A stretch of 64,000 bases of DNA. It comes from Algoriphagus antarcticus (lineage in GTDB: Bacteria > Bacteroidota > Bacteroidia > Cytophagales > Cyclobacteriaceae). Positions 55,801 to 63,821 of the stretch are shown here, one piece after another. The notes beneath the pieces are model-generated. The model was given only the letters and a program-made list of their open reading frames with translations. It had not been told where the DNA came from and did no database searches. The stretch covers positions 1 to 64,000 of the forward strand of contig NZ_MSSW01000003.1 in NCBI RefSeq assembly GCF_002150685.1, written 5' to 3'. The stretch's first letter is position 1, and the number at the start of each line of letters is the position of its first letter. A program made the translations under genes and the position numbers.

Positions 55801-56163
55801 TTCAACTTTGAGCTTACCAAATTACCTATCGAGTCCCAGTTTTCTCCACTACTGGATGCACAGGTGTTGGATGTCAATTCCGATGGATTTGAAGACTTAA
55901 TCTTTGTCGGCAATGACTACGGCATGGAGATGCAAGCTGGGCAGCAGGATGCCTCACTAGGTGGAGTGCTGTTGTTCAATCCGGAGACAGGATTCCAATC
56001 TATTTCAGCAAGGAAAAGCTGTTTTCAGGTGAAAGGAAATACTAAAGCGATAGAAAAAATCCAGCTGGCAAGCGAGAAAGTTTTGCTTTTGGTTCTTCAA
56101 AATGGTGGTCAGTCAAAAGTTTTTCAATTCGACTCATCCAGTATTTCTAGTAATTGGCCGTGA
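52861..56163 (+). CDS. FG-GAP/VCBS repeat lipoprotein with ASPIC/UnbV domain
   Basis: The 1100-aa surface lipoprotein starts at a GTG (signal MKKTLLAFSFISILISC, Cys17). It contains about 13 calcium-loop repeats of the type DxDxDGxxD, for example DFDQDGWMD, DINQDGFPD, DYDKDGDLD and DIDQDGDLD, arranged as two propellers. An ASPIC/UnbV domain lies between them at about residues 515-580 (GAKVWLETQSGF, DPRLNFGW, VKWPDGKIQS). This architecture is common directly downstream of SusCD in Cytophagales and may bind or process carbohydrate, but no activity is established. It is 253 bp from susD and probably part of the same locus. Confidence 0.88.
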   Translation: MKKTLLAFSFISILISCNDLDKEVFRKISPEDSGIHFSNDLVLSDSFNAIEFEYVYNGAGLGVADFDQDGWMDVFFAGNQVSNQLYHNIKGKKFQDITDAAGLGGNSDWCTGVSIVDINQDGFPDIYVSVAGFEKNATRNLLYINQGDLTFTEEAASYGIDDSGYGTQAVFFDYDKDGDLDLYVLNNALETYNRGNIKPKVVDGSAASNDRLYRNDGLKRFTDVTLSAGILKEGWGLGVSVSDLNGDDWPDIYVSNDFLSNDLLYINQQDGTFLDEITDRLSHQSLNGMGNDVADYNNDGWPDIVVLDMLPADNFREKMMLLPTSYNQFKMNLHESYQPQYVRNTLQLNQGGKFSEIGQLAGIAKTDWSWASLFADFDLDGQKDLFITNGYRKDVTNLDYIVYSNNTSAFGTPEAKREEILKEMNLLEGVNLHNFIFQNQGDLTFKDQSLNWGMEEETFSNGAVYVDYDNDGDLDLIVNNIDQKASIHENRTLEARSPNSNYITINLKGSKGNIDALGAKVWLETQSGFQFLEKYPVRGYKSSVDPRLNFGWKIDDPLVALWVKWPDGKIQSAFNTAYNKIVEIEYAPNQTVLPEHLTVSSKKIFIEAEVKGLDYTHAEPDYNDFQVQGALPRKYSSDGPVSEVGDLDGDGLDDLIVGGSVGESTSIFFHNADDSFTRLSLEETIPFHDSGIAILDADRDGNMDLVLLSGGNRFEVGDKHYETRLYLGKGNRKFERDVSAIPQSPNNSAVIKASDIDQDGDLDLVIGGSILPGYFPMSSDSYVLINQSGKFSRVDFQLDQGLGKIGIVGDIELVDLDQDGFDDLVLVEEWGKVRIFQNRNGQFFEIGMDLSHRLGGGWWRSVTTADFDQDGDMDLILGNLGDNQLDQPRLERPVRLYYGDFDLNGTRDQVLTYFNAENEVVKYPRDLLIAQIPVIKKRFPDYNSYAIADLKRTFRADELALARRYEVTNSSSYYLENLGDFNFELTKLPIESQFSPLLDAQVLDVNSDGFEDLIFVGNDYGMEMQAGQQDASLGGVLLFNPETGFQSISARKSCFQVKGNTKAIEKIQLASEKVLLLVLQNGGQSKVFQFDSSSISSNWP

Positions 56164-56584
56164 TGCAAAGTAACTAGAAGATACTTGAAGTTAGTTAAAT
56201 TAGATAAAATGAAGGGTAAATTAGGTTTATATCAATCGTTTGGATTTTTGTGAGTTATATCGATACACATTTGTTTATTTATTGGTAAAGCTTCAAATCG
56301 AGTAGCTTTCCTTGCCGTTTTTTATTTTTAAGATAGAGTCGCTTATATTGGGATTACAGGCAATTGTGGAAATTTTAAGAGTTTCATCCACAAAAAAACC
56401 TGTAAAGAATTTCTTTACAGGTTTTGATTTGCTTCTAGTGTAGTAATTTGATTAATTCTCAAAAATTTTGAAAATCAGTCTTTTAATTCATTTAAACTCT
56501 TAATTTTTCAGTAATAATTCACTGATTTTTATAATTATCAAGGAGTTTAGATACTTTGCCCTAGGCGGAAACCTAGGGCTTTTG
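56164..56584. other. Intergenic region between the FG-GAP gene and tRNA-Arg
   Basis: This 421-bp AT-rich gap marks the change from accessory to core genes. Its only clear structure is the strong hairpin at 56395-56425; no coding frame is supported. Confidence 0.5.
56395..56425. terminator. Bidirectional terminator hairpin
   Basis: Perfectly complementary arms AAAACCTGTAAAGAA and TTCTTTACAGGTTTT meet with almost no loop, with A and T runs outside. It can stop transcripts from both the FG-GAP locus and the leftward tRNA. Confidence 0.85.
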
Positions 56585-56658
56585 TGCACTCGGAAGGATT
56601 CGAACCCTCAACCCTCAGAGCCGAAATCTGATATTCTATCCAGTTGAACTACGAGTGC
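56585..56658 (-). tRNA. tRNA-Arg (anticodon UCG)
   Basis: The minus strand folds into a full cloverleaf. The acceptor is GCACTCG/CGAGTGC, the D arm has GTTC..GAAT, the anticodon stem is TCAGA/TCTGA with loop TTTCGGC (anticodon TCG, reading CGA), and the T arm is GAGGG-TTCGAAT-CCTTC. The discriminator is A and CCA is not encoded. The 3' end points toward the accessory region. Confidence 0.93.
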
Positions 56659-56698
56659 AATGATGTATTGAGGATTGCTCCTCAATACATTTTATATA

Positions 56699-57913
56699 TT
56701 ATGCTTCGAGTACAGCCTGTACTTTGTCAGCAGCTTCTTTCAGCGTAATCGCTGAGAATACTTTCAATCCTGAATCATCAATGATTTTTGCACCTTCGGC
56801 AGCATTTGTACCCTGTAGTCTTACGATAATAGGAACTCTGATGTCTCCGATTGTTTTGTAAGCTTCTACCACACCGCTAGCGATTCTGTCGCATCTTACG
56901 ATACCACCGAAAACGTTGATCAAGATAGCTTTTACATTAGGATCCTGAAGGATGATTCTGAAACCAGCCTCCACTGTAGTAGCGTTTGCCCCTCCTCCCA
57001 CATCCAGGAAGTTAGCAGGTTCGCCACCTACCAACTTGATCATATCCATAGTCGCCATCGCAAGACCAGCGCCATTCACCATGCAGCCTACGTTTCCGTC
57101 AAGTTTCACATAATTCAGTCCTGATTCGCCAGCTTCTACTTCTAATGGATCTTCTTCAGCCACATCTCTCAATGCTGCCAACTCTTTTTGTCTATAAAGC
57201 GCGTTGTCGTCGATATTCACTTTAGCATCTACTGCCAAGATTTTATCATCAGACGTTTTCAATACTGGGTTGATCTCAAACTGAGAAGAGTCAGTTCCTT
57301 CGTATGCATTATAAAGAGCAGTGATGAATTTTACCATTTCCTTATGTGCATTTCCAGAAAGACCAAGTCCGAAAGCTACTTTTCTAGCTTGGAAAGGCTG
57401 CAGACCAACTTTAGGATCGATCCACTCTTTCATGATTTTCTCAGGGGAGTTTTCTGCAACTTCCTCGATGTCCATTCCACCTTCGGTAGAGGCCATGATT
57501 ACATTGCTTCCCGTAGCTCTGTCCAATAGGATGGACAAATAATATTCTTTTGGCTCAGAAGCACCTGGATAATATACATCCTCAGCGATCAAAACCTTAT
57601 TTACAACTTTTCCTTCTGGGCCAGTCTGGTGAGTTACCAATGTACCGCCAAGGATATTTTTAGCCTTTTCAGCGACGTCTTCTAATTTCTTAGCAAGTAC
57701 AACTCCATTAGAACCAGTTTCATTGACTTTGCCTTTTCCACGACCGCCTGCGTGAATCTGAGCTTTGATCACAAACCAGCTCGTACCGGTTTGCTCCTTC
57801 AACTTAACGGCTGCTTCATGAGCTGCTTCAGGTGTTTCGGCGACTATACCTTCCTGAATACGGACTCCGTAACCTTTTAATACTTCTTTAGCCTGATATT
57901 CGTGAATATTCAT
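56699..57913 (-). CDS. sucC: Succinyl-CoA ligase (ADP-forming) beta subunit
   Basis: This is the beta subunit of the TCA-cycle enzyme that makes ATP from succinyl-CoA. The 404-aa protein has an N-terminal ATP-grasp domain (MNIHEYQAKEVLKGYGV, KAQIHAGGRGKGK near residue 50) and a C-terminal CoA-ligase domain (FLDVGGGANATTVEAGF, then NVFGGIVRCDRIASGVV). The length is normal. The alpha subunit gene is not adjacent, as is usual in many Bacteroidota. It shares a 141-bp divergent promoter region with the LolD-like gene. Confidence 0.96.
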   Translation of the reverse strand: MNIHEYQAKEVLKGYGVRIQEGIVAETPEAAHEAAVKLKEQTGTSWFVIKAQIHAGGRGKGKVNETGSNGVVLAKKLEDVAEKAKNILGGTLVTHQTGPEGKVVNKVLIAEDVYYPGASEPKEYYLSILLDRATGSNVIMASTEGGMDIEEVAENSPEKIMKEWIDPKVGLQPFQARKVAFGLGLSGNAHKEMVKFITALYNAYEGTDSSQFEINPVLKTSDDKILAVDAKVNIDDNALYRQKELAALRDVAEEDPLEVEAGESGLNYVKLDGNVGCMVNGAGLAMATMDMIKLVGGEPANFLDVGGGANATTVEAGFRIILQDPNVKAILINVFGGIVRCDRIASGVVEAYKTIGDIRVPIIVRLQGTNAAEGAKIIDDSGLKVFSAITLKEAADKVQAVLEA

Positions 57914-58026
57914 CCTTTGGAAATTTTTGCCCGAAGTTAAGCCCTAAGACTCGATAAATCAAACGCGGCTTTTTCCTTTTTCAGCAAAAAAAGCCGTTAA
58001 TTCCCGACCGGGATAAGCAATTGTCC

Positions 58027-58034
58027 TATTTTTG
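58027..58034 (+). promoter_or_regulatory. Bacteroidota -7 promoter element for the ABC ATPase gene
   Basis: TATTTTTG matches the TAnnTTTG -7 consensus, 20 nt before the ATG at 58055. A clear TTG -33 partner at the expected spacing is not seen. Confidence 0.5.
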
Positions 58035-58054
58035 AATCAATAAAAAATGTTAGC

Positions 58055-58705
58055 ATGCTGAAAGCCAATGGAATCCATAAATCCTATGGAAGCCTACAAG
58101 TATTAAAAGGAGTAGATCTCGAAATTTTAACTTCTGAAATTGTTTCCATAGTCGGTTCCTCAGGAGCAGGAAAAAGTACACTTCTACATATTCTTGGGAC
58201 TTTGGATCATCCGGACCAAGGCACTCTCGAGATGGATGGGAAAATGCTCCTCAATCTAAAAGGGGAGGAGTTGGCAAAATTCAGAAATGAACGAATTGGC
58301 TTTATTTTTCAATTTCATAATCTTCTTCCGGAGTTCACAGCCCAGGAAAATATTATCATTCCGGGACTGATCGGCCAAACTTCTCCCGCGAAATTGAATA
58401 AGAAATCAGGAGAACTAGCCGAATTGCTTGGTATCTCTCATCGGTTGGATCACAAGCCATCTACACTTTCGGGCGGAGAGCAGCAGCGAGTGGCCGTGGC
58501 TCGAGCTTTAATAAACAGCCCTGCGGTGGTGTTTGCAGATGAGCCAAGCGGCAACTTGGACACTCAAAATGCCAAAGGACTGCATGAGTTGTTTTTCAAG
58601 CTCCGCAAAGAACTCGGCCAAGCTTTCGTGATCGTCACGCATAACGAAGAGCTGGCCGCGATGGCAGATCGAAAGGTTGTGATGCAGGATGGGTTGATTC
58701 TTTGA
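58055..58705 (+). CDS. LolD-like ABC transporter ATP-binding protein
   Basis: This is the ATPase of a MacB/LolCDE-type transporter, probably lipoprotein release from the inner membrane. The 216-aa protein has Walker [10 protein letters not shown] (34-42), a Q-loop in [15 protein letters not shown], the signature [15 protein letters not shown] and Walker [13 protein letters not shown]. The [10 protein letters not shown] and GNLDTQNA stretches are typical of LolD. No permease gene is adjacent, so its membrane partner must be elsewhere. It stands alone, divergent from sucC. Confidence 0.9.
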   Translation: MLKANGIHKSYGSLQVLKGVDLEILTSEIVSIVGSSGAGKSTLLHILGTLDHPDQGTLEMDGKMLLNLKGEELAKFRNERIGFIFQFHNLLPEFTAQENIIIPGLIGQTSPAKLNKKSGELAELLGISHRLDHKPSTLSGGEQQRVAVARALINSPAVVFADEPSGNLDTQNAKGLHELFFKLRKELGQAFVIVTHNEELAAMADRKVVMQDGLIL

Positions 58706-58846
58706 GAATAAATGCCCGATGCCTGATGACGGATGAGCGAATCCTAGGTTGCTTTAAACATTCGTAACTACACGATTCTAGAAGAGAGATTGCGGATTTG
58801 GAGACACCTTCTTAATTAAAAAAAAACGCTTCATTAAATATAATTG

Positions 58847-58993
58847 CACCTTTGCGCCCTACCGGGAGAACAAATATTCTTTCTGATTTGTAAAATTTAT
58901 TGACTTTAGAAGGTAAAAACCGCTGAGGTCAAAAAAAGACCTCAACCGTTAAAAACGTTGCGCCGGCGCGCCGTGGCGAGAGATTTTTTTGCA
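58847..58993 (+). ncRNA. Candidate small RNA or orphan transcript
   Basis: CACCTTTG at 58847-58854 resembles a Bacteroidota -7 element. About 70 nt later comes a perfect hairpin TGAGGTC-A7-GACCTCA (58924-58944), then a GC-rich block unusual for this region (gcgccggcgcgcc, about 58960-58975) and a T7 run at 58984-58990. No plus-strand gene follows; the next gene is on the other strand. It may be an sRNA with its own terminator, or simply a terminator region for the convergent genes. Confidence 0.3.
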
Positions 58994-58996
58994 ATC

Positions 58997-59446
58997 TTAT
59001 TTCTGCAGACTCTTCAACATACTCTGGATATGTCCCTTCGACTCGAACATGTCTGAAAACACAGCTTCTACTTTATATTCTTTATTTATTAGATAGGTAA
59101 CCCGCTTTGGCATTTTGATCAGTGGAATGAGCGCATCGTAGGACTTGCAAACTTCCCCACTTGGATCGGAAAGCAAATCAAAAGGAAGCCTATGTTCTTT
59201 TTTGAATCGCTCGTGAGAAGTGATCGTATCTTTACTGATCCCAAAAACAGGGATATCCAAATTTCGAAAAGCTTCAAACTGATCTCTGAATTCACAGGCT
59301 TCTGCAGTGCATCCTTTCGTGAAGTCTTTAGGATAAAAATAAAGTATAAATGCTTTTCCCTTGAGATCTTTTGATGAATCAACTGATTTAGCTCCTGTGG
59401 ATTTCAGAATAAATTGCGGTGCAATACTTCCTTTTTTCAATGCCAT
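58997..59446 (-). CDS. bcp: Thioredoxin-dependent thiol peroxidase (BCP/PrxQ peroxiredoxin)
   Basis: This is a cytoplasmic peroxiredoxin that reduces hydrogen peroxide and organic peroxides. The 149-aa protein is of normal length. It has the peroxidatic Cys46 and resolving Cys51 in the motif KGCTAEACEFRDQ, five residues apart as in atypical two-cysteine BCP enzymes. FPKDFT-like (YFYPKDFTKGC) and VFGISKDTITSHERFKKEHRLPF segments are also present. It is monocistronic. Confidence 0.94.
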   Translation of the reverse strand: MALKKGSIAPQFILKSTGAKSVDSSKDLKGKAFILYFYPKDFTKGCTAEACEFRDQFEAFRNLDIPVFGISKDTITSHERFKKEHRLPFDLLSDPSGEVCKSYDALIPLIKMPKRVTYLINKEYKVEAVFSDMFESKGHIQSMLKSLQK

Positions 59447-59854
59447 AAATTGTAAAACCCAAGTTGGAAAGAATGGTTCGGATGTTTGTGAAATTGTCTA
59501 TTGCTAATCAAAGCAATAGCTAAAATTGCCTGTTCAAAAACTCGGGTAAAACCAACTTTGGTCATTTGACCGGGTTCAAAGGCAGATTATCCTCGTCTCG
59601 AAAGTTTAATTAAGTATGCCCAGAAAAATCCGGAGATTTTAAAATACTCTAATTAAGTGCAACTATTTAGTTATGAATAGATTGAAACTTTTATTATGTA
59701 TATTGTGATGAATAAGTCAAGGCGCTCAATCGTGAGATGACTATTTATTTGAGATTCAAATTTTTTTAAGCGAATCAATAAAATAGCTTTTTTTTAGGCA
59801 TAGTCCAAGTACAATCCTTTACAGTTAATTAAGACTCAACTTTAGGCAAGCCAT
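59447..59854. other. Intergenic region upstream of the membrane-protein cluster
   Basis: This 408-bp AT-rich gap between divergent genes must carry promoters for both sides. No repeat, RNA or exact promoter match was recognised. Confidence 0.4.
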
Positions 59855-60721
59855 ATGAAGTCAGATGATCAAAATCAAAAAATGACTGTAAGTCAGAAGA
59901 GGTGGATAACAGTAAGCGCAATAGCATTTTTTATTTCGCTCTCAGCATCTTTTTTATTGATCGTATTCGGAAACAGGTTAAGCGATTTTGGAATTACAAA
60001 CAAAATCTATTTCTTAATATTAATTCCATTAGGTTTTAGTTCTGCTGCTTTTTTATCAGGTGCGATGAAATCCTACGCGTCTTATACATCAGATGGAAAA
60101 GGATTACCGGGAAAACTTGAATTAACCGGACCAATCGTTATTTTTTTGCTTGTGGTCATTGGAGGATTTTATATTCCCAAATTAATGGAGGAAAGTCAAA
60201 CTTTTGATTTAAAGGTAAGGATTCTAAGCGAAGATCAGGAAACAAGCCAGTTTGACGATGGGAGCATGCGATTGTACTTGGATGATAAAACCTATACTGG
60301 AAATATCAGGGAAGGAGAGGTTGTCTTTTCGACGATTCCCAATGAATTTCAAAATAAAAATGTTAGGATAGAATTACTGGTGGAAGGTTACCAATTGGTC
60401 AGTCCAGAGGGCATAAGAATTTCTAAGGACAAGCGAGCTCTTGACCTTCAGGTGAAAAAGAAGGAAGCTTACAAGTCAACTGTGGTTAGGGGTAGCGTAA
60501 CCGATGAAAAAGGGTATCCTATACCCAATGCGATATTGAATTTCAGCTCAGGTCTAGCCACGGGTTCCACCAATGAAATTGGAGACTTTAATATCCAAGT
60601 GCCTATCGAACAGGGAAGGAAAATACCTCTTAAGATTTTATTGCAAGGTAAAATCGTGTTCAATGAAAATGTGACTTTAGATTCGCAGTCACCACTGAGC
60701 TTTAAAATTGTGGCAAATTGA
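59855..60721 (+). CDS. Three-helix membrane protein with extracytoplasmic Ig-like domain
   Basis: I do not recognise this 288-aa protein as a named family. It has three membrane helices (about residues 18-40, 50-70 and 88-107) and a roughly 180-residue soluble tail. The tail ends in a carboxypeptidase-regulatory-like fold (about 207-288: RGSVTDEKGYPIPNAILNF, STNEIGDFNIQVP). The middle portion (SQFDDGSMRLYLDDKTYTGN) is beta-rich. It is the first gene of a compact group, 6 bp ahead of the coiled-coil protein gene, and the two share the regulatory-like fold. It may be a cell-envelope scaffold or sensor; function unknown. Confidence 0.7.
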   Translation: MKSDDQNQKMTVSQKRWITVSAIAFFISLSASFLLIVFGNRLSDFGITNKIYFLILIPLGFSSAAFLSGAMKSYASYTSDGKGLPGKLELTGPIVIFLLVVIGGFYIPKLMEESQTFDLKVRILSEDQETSQFDDGSMRLYLDDKTYTGNIREGEVVFSTIPNEFQNKNVRIELLVEGYQLVSPEGIRISKDKRALDLQVKKKEAYKSTVVRGSVTDEKGYPIPNAILNFSSGLATGSTNEIGDFNIQVPIEQGRKIPLKILLQGKIVFNENVTLDSQSPLSFKIVAN

Positions 60722-60727
60722 AGAGCT

Positions 60728-61720
60728 ATGAAAGTATATATAACAAATTCGTTTCTCTTTTTATTGGTATTCATGCAGTCAATATTATGTTTGGCTCAGC
60801 AAACCCAAATATTTCGAGGAAGGTTAGTGCATATAAATGGGTTGGACTCGCTTGTTCAAAATATTCAAATTAGGCTTTTAGATTTAGGGACAGGTACATC
60901 TGGTACAGACGGTGTTTTTGCGATTGCAATACCTAAGGATATTAATGAAGTTACTGTAGAATTGGTGAATAACGAGTCAACTATTATTTATCCCAGAGAA
61001 GGGAAGATAAGTGTTCCTAAGAATGTGGATATATTGGTAGAAGTTATCATTGGGGAGTCCACTATGAATATTCTAACAAAGGCAATAGCAAGAAGTAACA
61101 ACGAAATAAAGGCGAATTTAGAGCAAATTGGAATAAATCAAGGAGATATAGAAGAGACTTTAAATGCTTTCAGGAATGATATACAATCCTTAACAGATAT
61201 TAAAATATCAGATTTAAAAAAGGAAATAGATCTAGAAGATAAACAATCTTCATTTTATCAAGAAATGTCCATTACCTTATTAAATTATATTAATGAAGCA
61301 AAAGATATCAAAGATGCCTTCAAGTTTGTAAGCAGACATGCTTTTGATGACCAACAAGCATTGTTGTTACTCACAGATGCGGTTAATAATTATAATGTTG
61401 CATATGAAGAGTTGAATAAAGAGCATAGTACCTATGAAGTAGAGATACAGAAACTTTGGCAAAGTGAGAGAAGGACTTCAGAAGCCCGAGAAGTTTTTAA
61501 CTATGCATTGGGTGAGCTTCATAGCTCTAATATTTTTGTATTAAATTTGAAATTGGAAGATATAAATAATTACTTTCATGGTAAAATTAAAAGTTCGGAG
61601 AAAAAACAAATTAAAGAATCTATACTAAGAGAAATAGATCAAACCGAATTTCAATTGGATAGAAGATTAGCTGAGTTGGATAAAAGAGCGCTGGTTTTAT
61701 TAGCCAACTTAAGGAACTGA
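60728..61720 (+). CDS. Secreted coiled-coil protein of unknown function
   Basis: The 330-aa protein has a signal peptide (FLFLLVFMQSILCLAQ). A short beta-sandwich domain resembling carboxypeptidase regulatory repeats follows (about 25-110, FRGRLVHINGLDSLVQNIQI, GTSGTDGVFAIAIP). The last 200 residues are a long alpha-helical, charged region with heptads (about 115-330, for example IKANLEQIGINQGDIEETL and IDQTEFQLDRRLAELDKRAL). No enzyme motif is visible. It begins 6 bp after the membrane protein gene and is probably cotranscribed. Confidence 0.7.
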   Translation: MKVYITNSFLFLLVFMQSILCLAQQTQIFRGRLVHINGLDSLVQNIQIRLLDLGTGTSGTDGVFAIAIPKDINEVTVELVNNESTIIYPREGKISVPKNVDILVEVIIGESTMNILTKAIARSNNEIKANLEQIGINQGDIEETLNAFRNDIQSLTDIKISDLKKEIDLEDKQSSFYQEMSITLLNYINEAKDIKDAFKFVSRHAFDDQQALLLLTDAVNNYNVAYEELNKEHSTYEVEIQKLWQSERRTSEAREVFNYALGELHSSNIFVLNLKLEDINNYFHGKIKSSEKKQIKESILREIDQTEFQLDRRLAELDKRALVLLANLRN

Positions 61721-61834
61721 ATATGGTTTAAATTAATTGTAATAATAGTTAATTTGTTTATTCATTTATAATAGTAATTATATGAAAGACTCTCTCATAA
61801 ACCAAAGAACTTGATATAATAAATTTTTAAAGAC

Positions 61835-62872
61835 ATGATGATGAAACTATTTTCCCTTATCGAGATCGGCCAAAAACTCATATTGAGTTTGTTCGTCGTA
61901 ATTGTAATAGTGGGTTGTGAATCAAAAGAGGTTCCTGTTCCCATTCTTGACTCTATATCACCTTCAAAAGGGTATATAGGAGACCCAGTGCTTTTAACTG
62001 GCCAGAATTTAAATAATCCAAGCAAAATTTTATTCAACCAGACGGAGTCTGAATATGCATTAGGTACTAAAAATAGTATCACAATTGTGGTCCCTCCTGG
62101 AGCAGATCTGGGTGTTAACTCTATTACTCTTGTAAACAAGGGGGGTAATTCCAATATCATGACCTTTGAAGTACTAGAAGATACTAGAGTGGTGGATTCT
62201 GGGCCGCCTAAACTCGTGAGTTTGTATCCTTCTAATAATTTCATAAAGTATCCTTTATTGATTTATGGTGAGAATTTGTCAGCTTCACGGGTCACTTTCA
62301 ATGGCGTTCCTTCTCCAGTATATACAAATAATAGAAATGTGGTGACAACTACCATCCCTGATGGCTTACCTTCTGGAATAGTTAAATTAAAAATAATAAC
62401 ACCAAAAGGCGAATCAAATACATTTGATTTTACAGTATCTGGCCCTCCTCCAGCTGGAGTGCCTGTGGTTAACTTTTCCATAGTTGCAGTTCCTCCTCCA
62501 GCCTACGTTCCCACTATTTCTAATAACTGGTCATGTGGTTTATTTAACATAAAGACTGTTAATCAAACTGTAGTAAATGGCACAATTGAAATAAAAGGAA
62601 CATTTGACGATCTTAACCTAATCGATGCTAATGGAAATTCATTTATAGAAGGATATTACGAGTTTAGCTATGATAAGGGGAAGAAATATAACTCCTTAAA
62701 CTATGTGCAAATTAAAAACAAAAATACTGGCGAAATCTGGGCAGGTCAATTTTCATCAGAATATGTTAACCCATGTATTCTCAAAATGATACTAGTATCA
62801 TCAGTTTCAGGGGAGGTTTTCGAATGTGATTTCGATAGGAGAGTCAATGGGGTGGATAATTGTGATAACTGA
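61835..62872 (+). CDS. IPT/TIG-domain lipoprotein
   Basis: The 345-aa lipoprotein (signal to IVGC, Cys28) has two IPT/TIG immunoglobulin-like domains. The first is SISPSKGYIGDPVLLTGQNL to about residue 113, and the second is LVSLYPSNNFIKYPLLIYGENL to about 205. A proline-rich linker (SGPPPAGVPVV) and a C-terminal domain of about 130 residues with no recognised family follow. The C-terminal part has a few cysteines and a repeated pattern of aromatic and Asn residues. TIG lipoproteins often sit on the cell surface and bind glycans or proteins. It follows the coiled-coil gene by 114 bp. Function unknown. Confidence 0.78.
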   Translation: MMMKLFSLIEIGQKLILSLFVVIVIVGCESKEVPVPILDSISPSKGYIGDPVLLTGQNLNNPSKILFNQTESEYALGTKNSITIVVPPGADLGVNSITLVNKGGNSNIMTFEVLEDTRVVDSGPPKLVSLYPSNNFIKYPLLIYGENLSASRVTFNGVPSPVYTNNRNVVTTTIPDGLPSGIVKLKIITPKGESNTFDFTVSGPPPAGVPVVNFSIVAVPPPAYVPTISNNWSCGLFNIKTVNQTVVNGTIEIKGTFDDLNLIDANGNSFIEGYYEFSYDKGKKYNSLNYVQIKNKNTGEIWAGQFSSEYVNPCILKMILVSSVSGEVFECDFDRRVNGVDNCDN

Positions 62873-62873
62873 T

Positions 62874-63821
62874 TTAATCTATTAACACTCTTATACTTAA
62901 AGAAATGTTGTCATAAGAGTAATAGTTTTTACCTCCAACTTCTTTTGCATAATAAACGTTGAGTGCATAATTCTTAGAATGCTGATATTGCGTGCCAAGG
63001 CCAAGTTGAGTTGTTCCTGCATTCTTGAAAATACTCTCATTTGATCGGATTTGCACGTGATTGCCAAACCCGAAGAAAATTACTTTTTGAGTTGCCAGAT
63101 AACTTAGAAAAAGCGAAAATGGGAATATGTAAATATTGGAGCTTTTCTTATTATTAATCCCATATTGCATACCGATCTGAGAAAACAAGAATAGTTTTTT
63201 GGTGATTGGTTGATTATAAAATATTTGAGCATTAGCGTAGACTTGTTCCAACCCAAACAGATAACTATAGTCAGATTTTCCATAGGTAGGAAACCAAGTG
63301 CTCACTTGTATGACAAGATTATAATTCTTCAGGAAAGGCCTCCATCTCATTCTTGGGCCAATAGAAGTAACAGTTAAGCCAGTGGAAATGTCAGGGTACT
63401 CTTTTTTGCGGAAAATAGAAGATGGAAAATTATTTGCATTGTTGTCTATATCAACCAATCCTGTATTAATATCTAATCCAAGATTCAGTCGATCACTTTT
63501 AATTCCATAAGTGGCTTGAAGGCCATTTTGTAAATACGTTTGTAGAAAAGGTAAATCATCATTATTCCCAAGGTCATTTCTAAAGCTGCCAGCATATGCC
63601 AGTGAACTAAAGAAAACAATTTCGATTTCGCCACTATTAATTACAATCGAAGAAACAGCAGGGATTAGTTGTCTATATTTGGCTATGGAATCTTTTAATA
63701 CGCTGTATTTTTGTTCAATCTTATCGGAATCCTTTGCGGAATCCAATAAGATTTTATCCTGACCAAAACTAGTAAGGATAATGAAACAATAAATGATGGA
63801 CAATAGACCTAAATGTTTCAT
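62874..63821 (-). CDS. Outer-membrane beta-barrel-like hypothetical protein
   Basis: The 315-aa protein has a signal peptide (LGLLSIIYCFIILTSFGQ) and then many alternating aromatic/polar strands typical of a small outer-membrane barrel, such as LNLGLDINTGLVDI, LVIQVSTWFPTYG, LFLFSQIGMQYGI and YALNVYYAKEVGG. It ends in a strand (NISLSIRVLID). I see no family-specific motif. It is convergent with the TIG lipoprotein gene, with a single base between the two stop codons and no terminator between them. Confidence 0.7.
   Translation of the reverse strand: MKHLGLLSIIYCFIILTSFGQDKILLDSAKDSDKIEQKYSVLKDSIAKYRQLIPAVSSIVINSGEIEIVFFSSLAYAGSFRNDLGNNDDLPFLQTYLQNGLQATYGIKSDRLNLGLDINTGLVDIDNNANNFPSSIFRKKEYPDISTGLTVTSIGPRMRWRPFLKNYNLVIQVSTWFPTYGKSDYSYLFGLEQVYANAQIFYNQPITKKLFLFSQIGMQYGINNKKSSNIYIFPFSLFLSYLATQKVIFFGFGNHVQIRSNESIFKNAGTTQLGLGTQYQHSKNYALNVYYAKEVGGKNYYSYDNISLSIRVLID

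Noticed and set aside
58955..58990. GC-rich block as a classical terminator stem
   Set aside because: The best pairing leaves no loop and a two-base bulge, so a normal intrinsic terminator fold is not supported.
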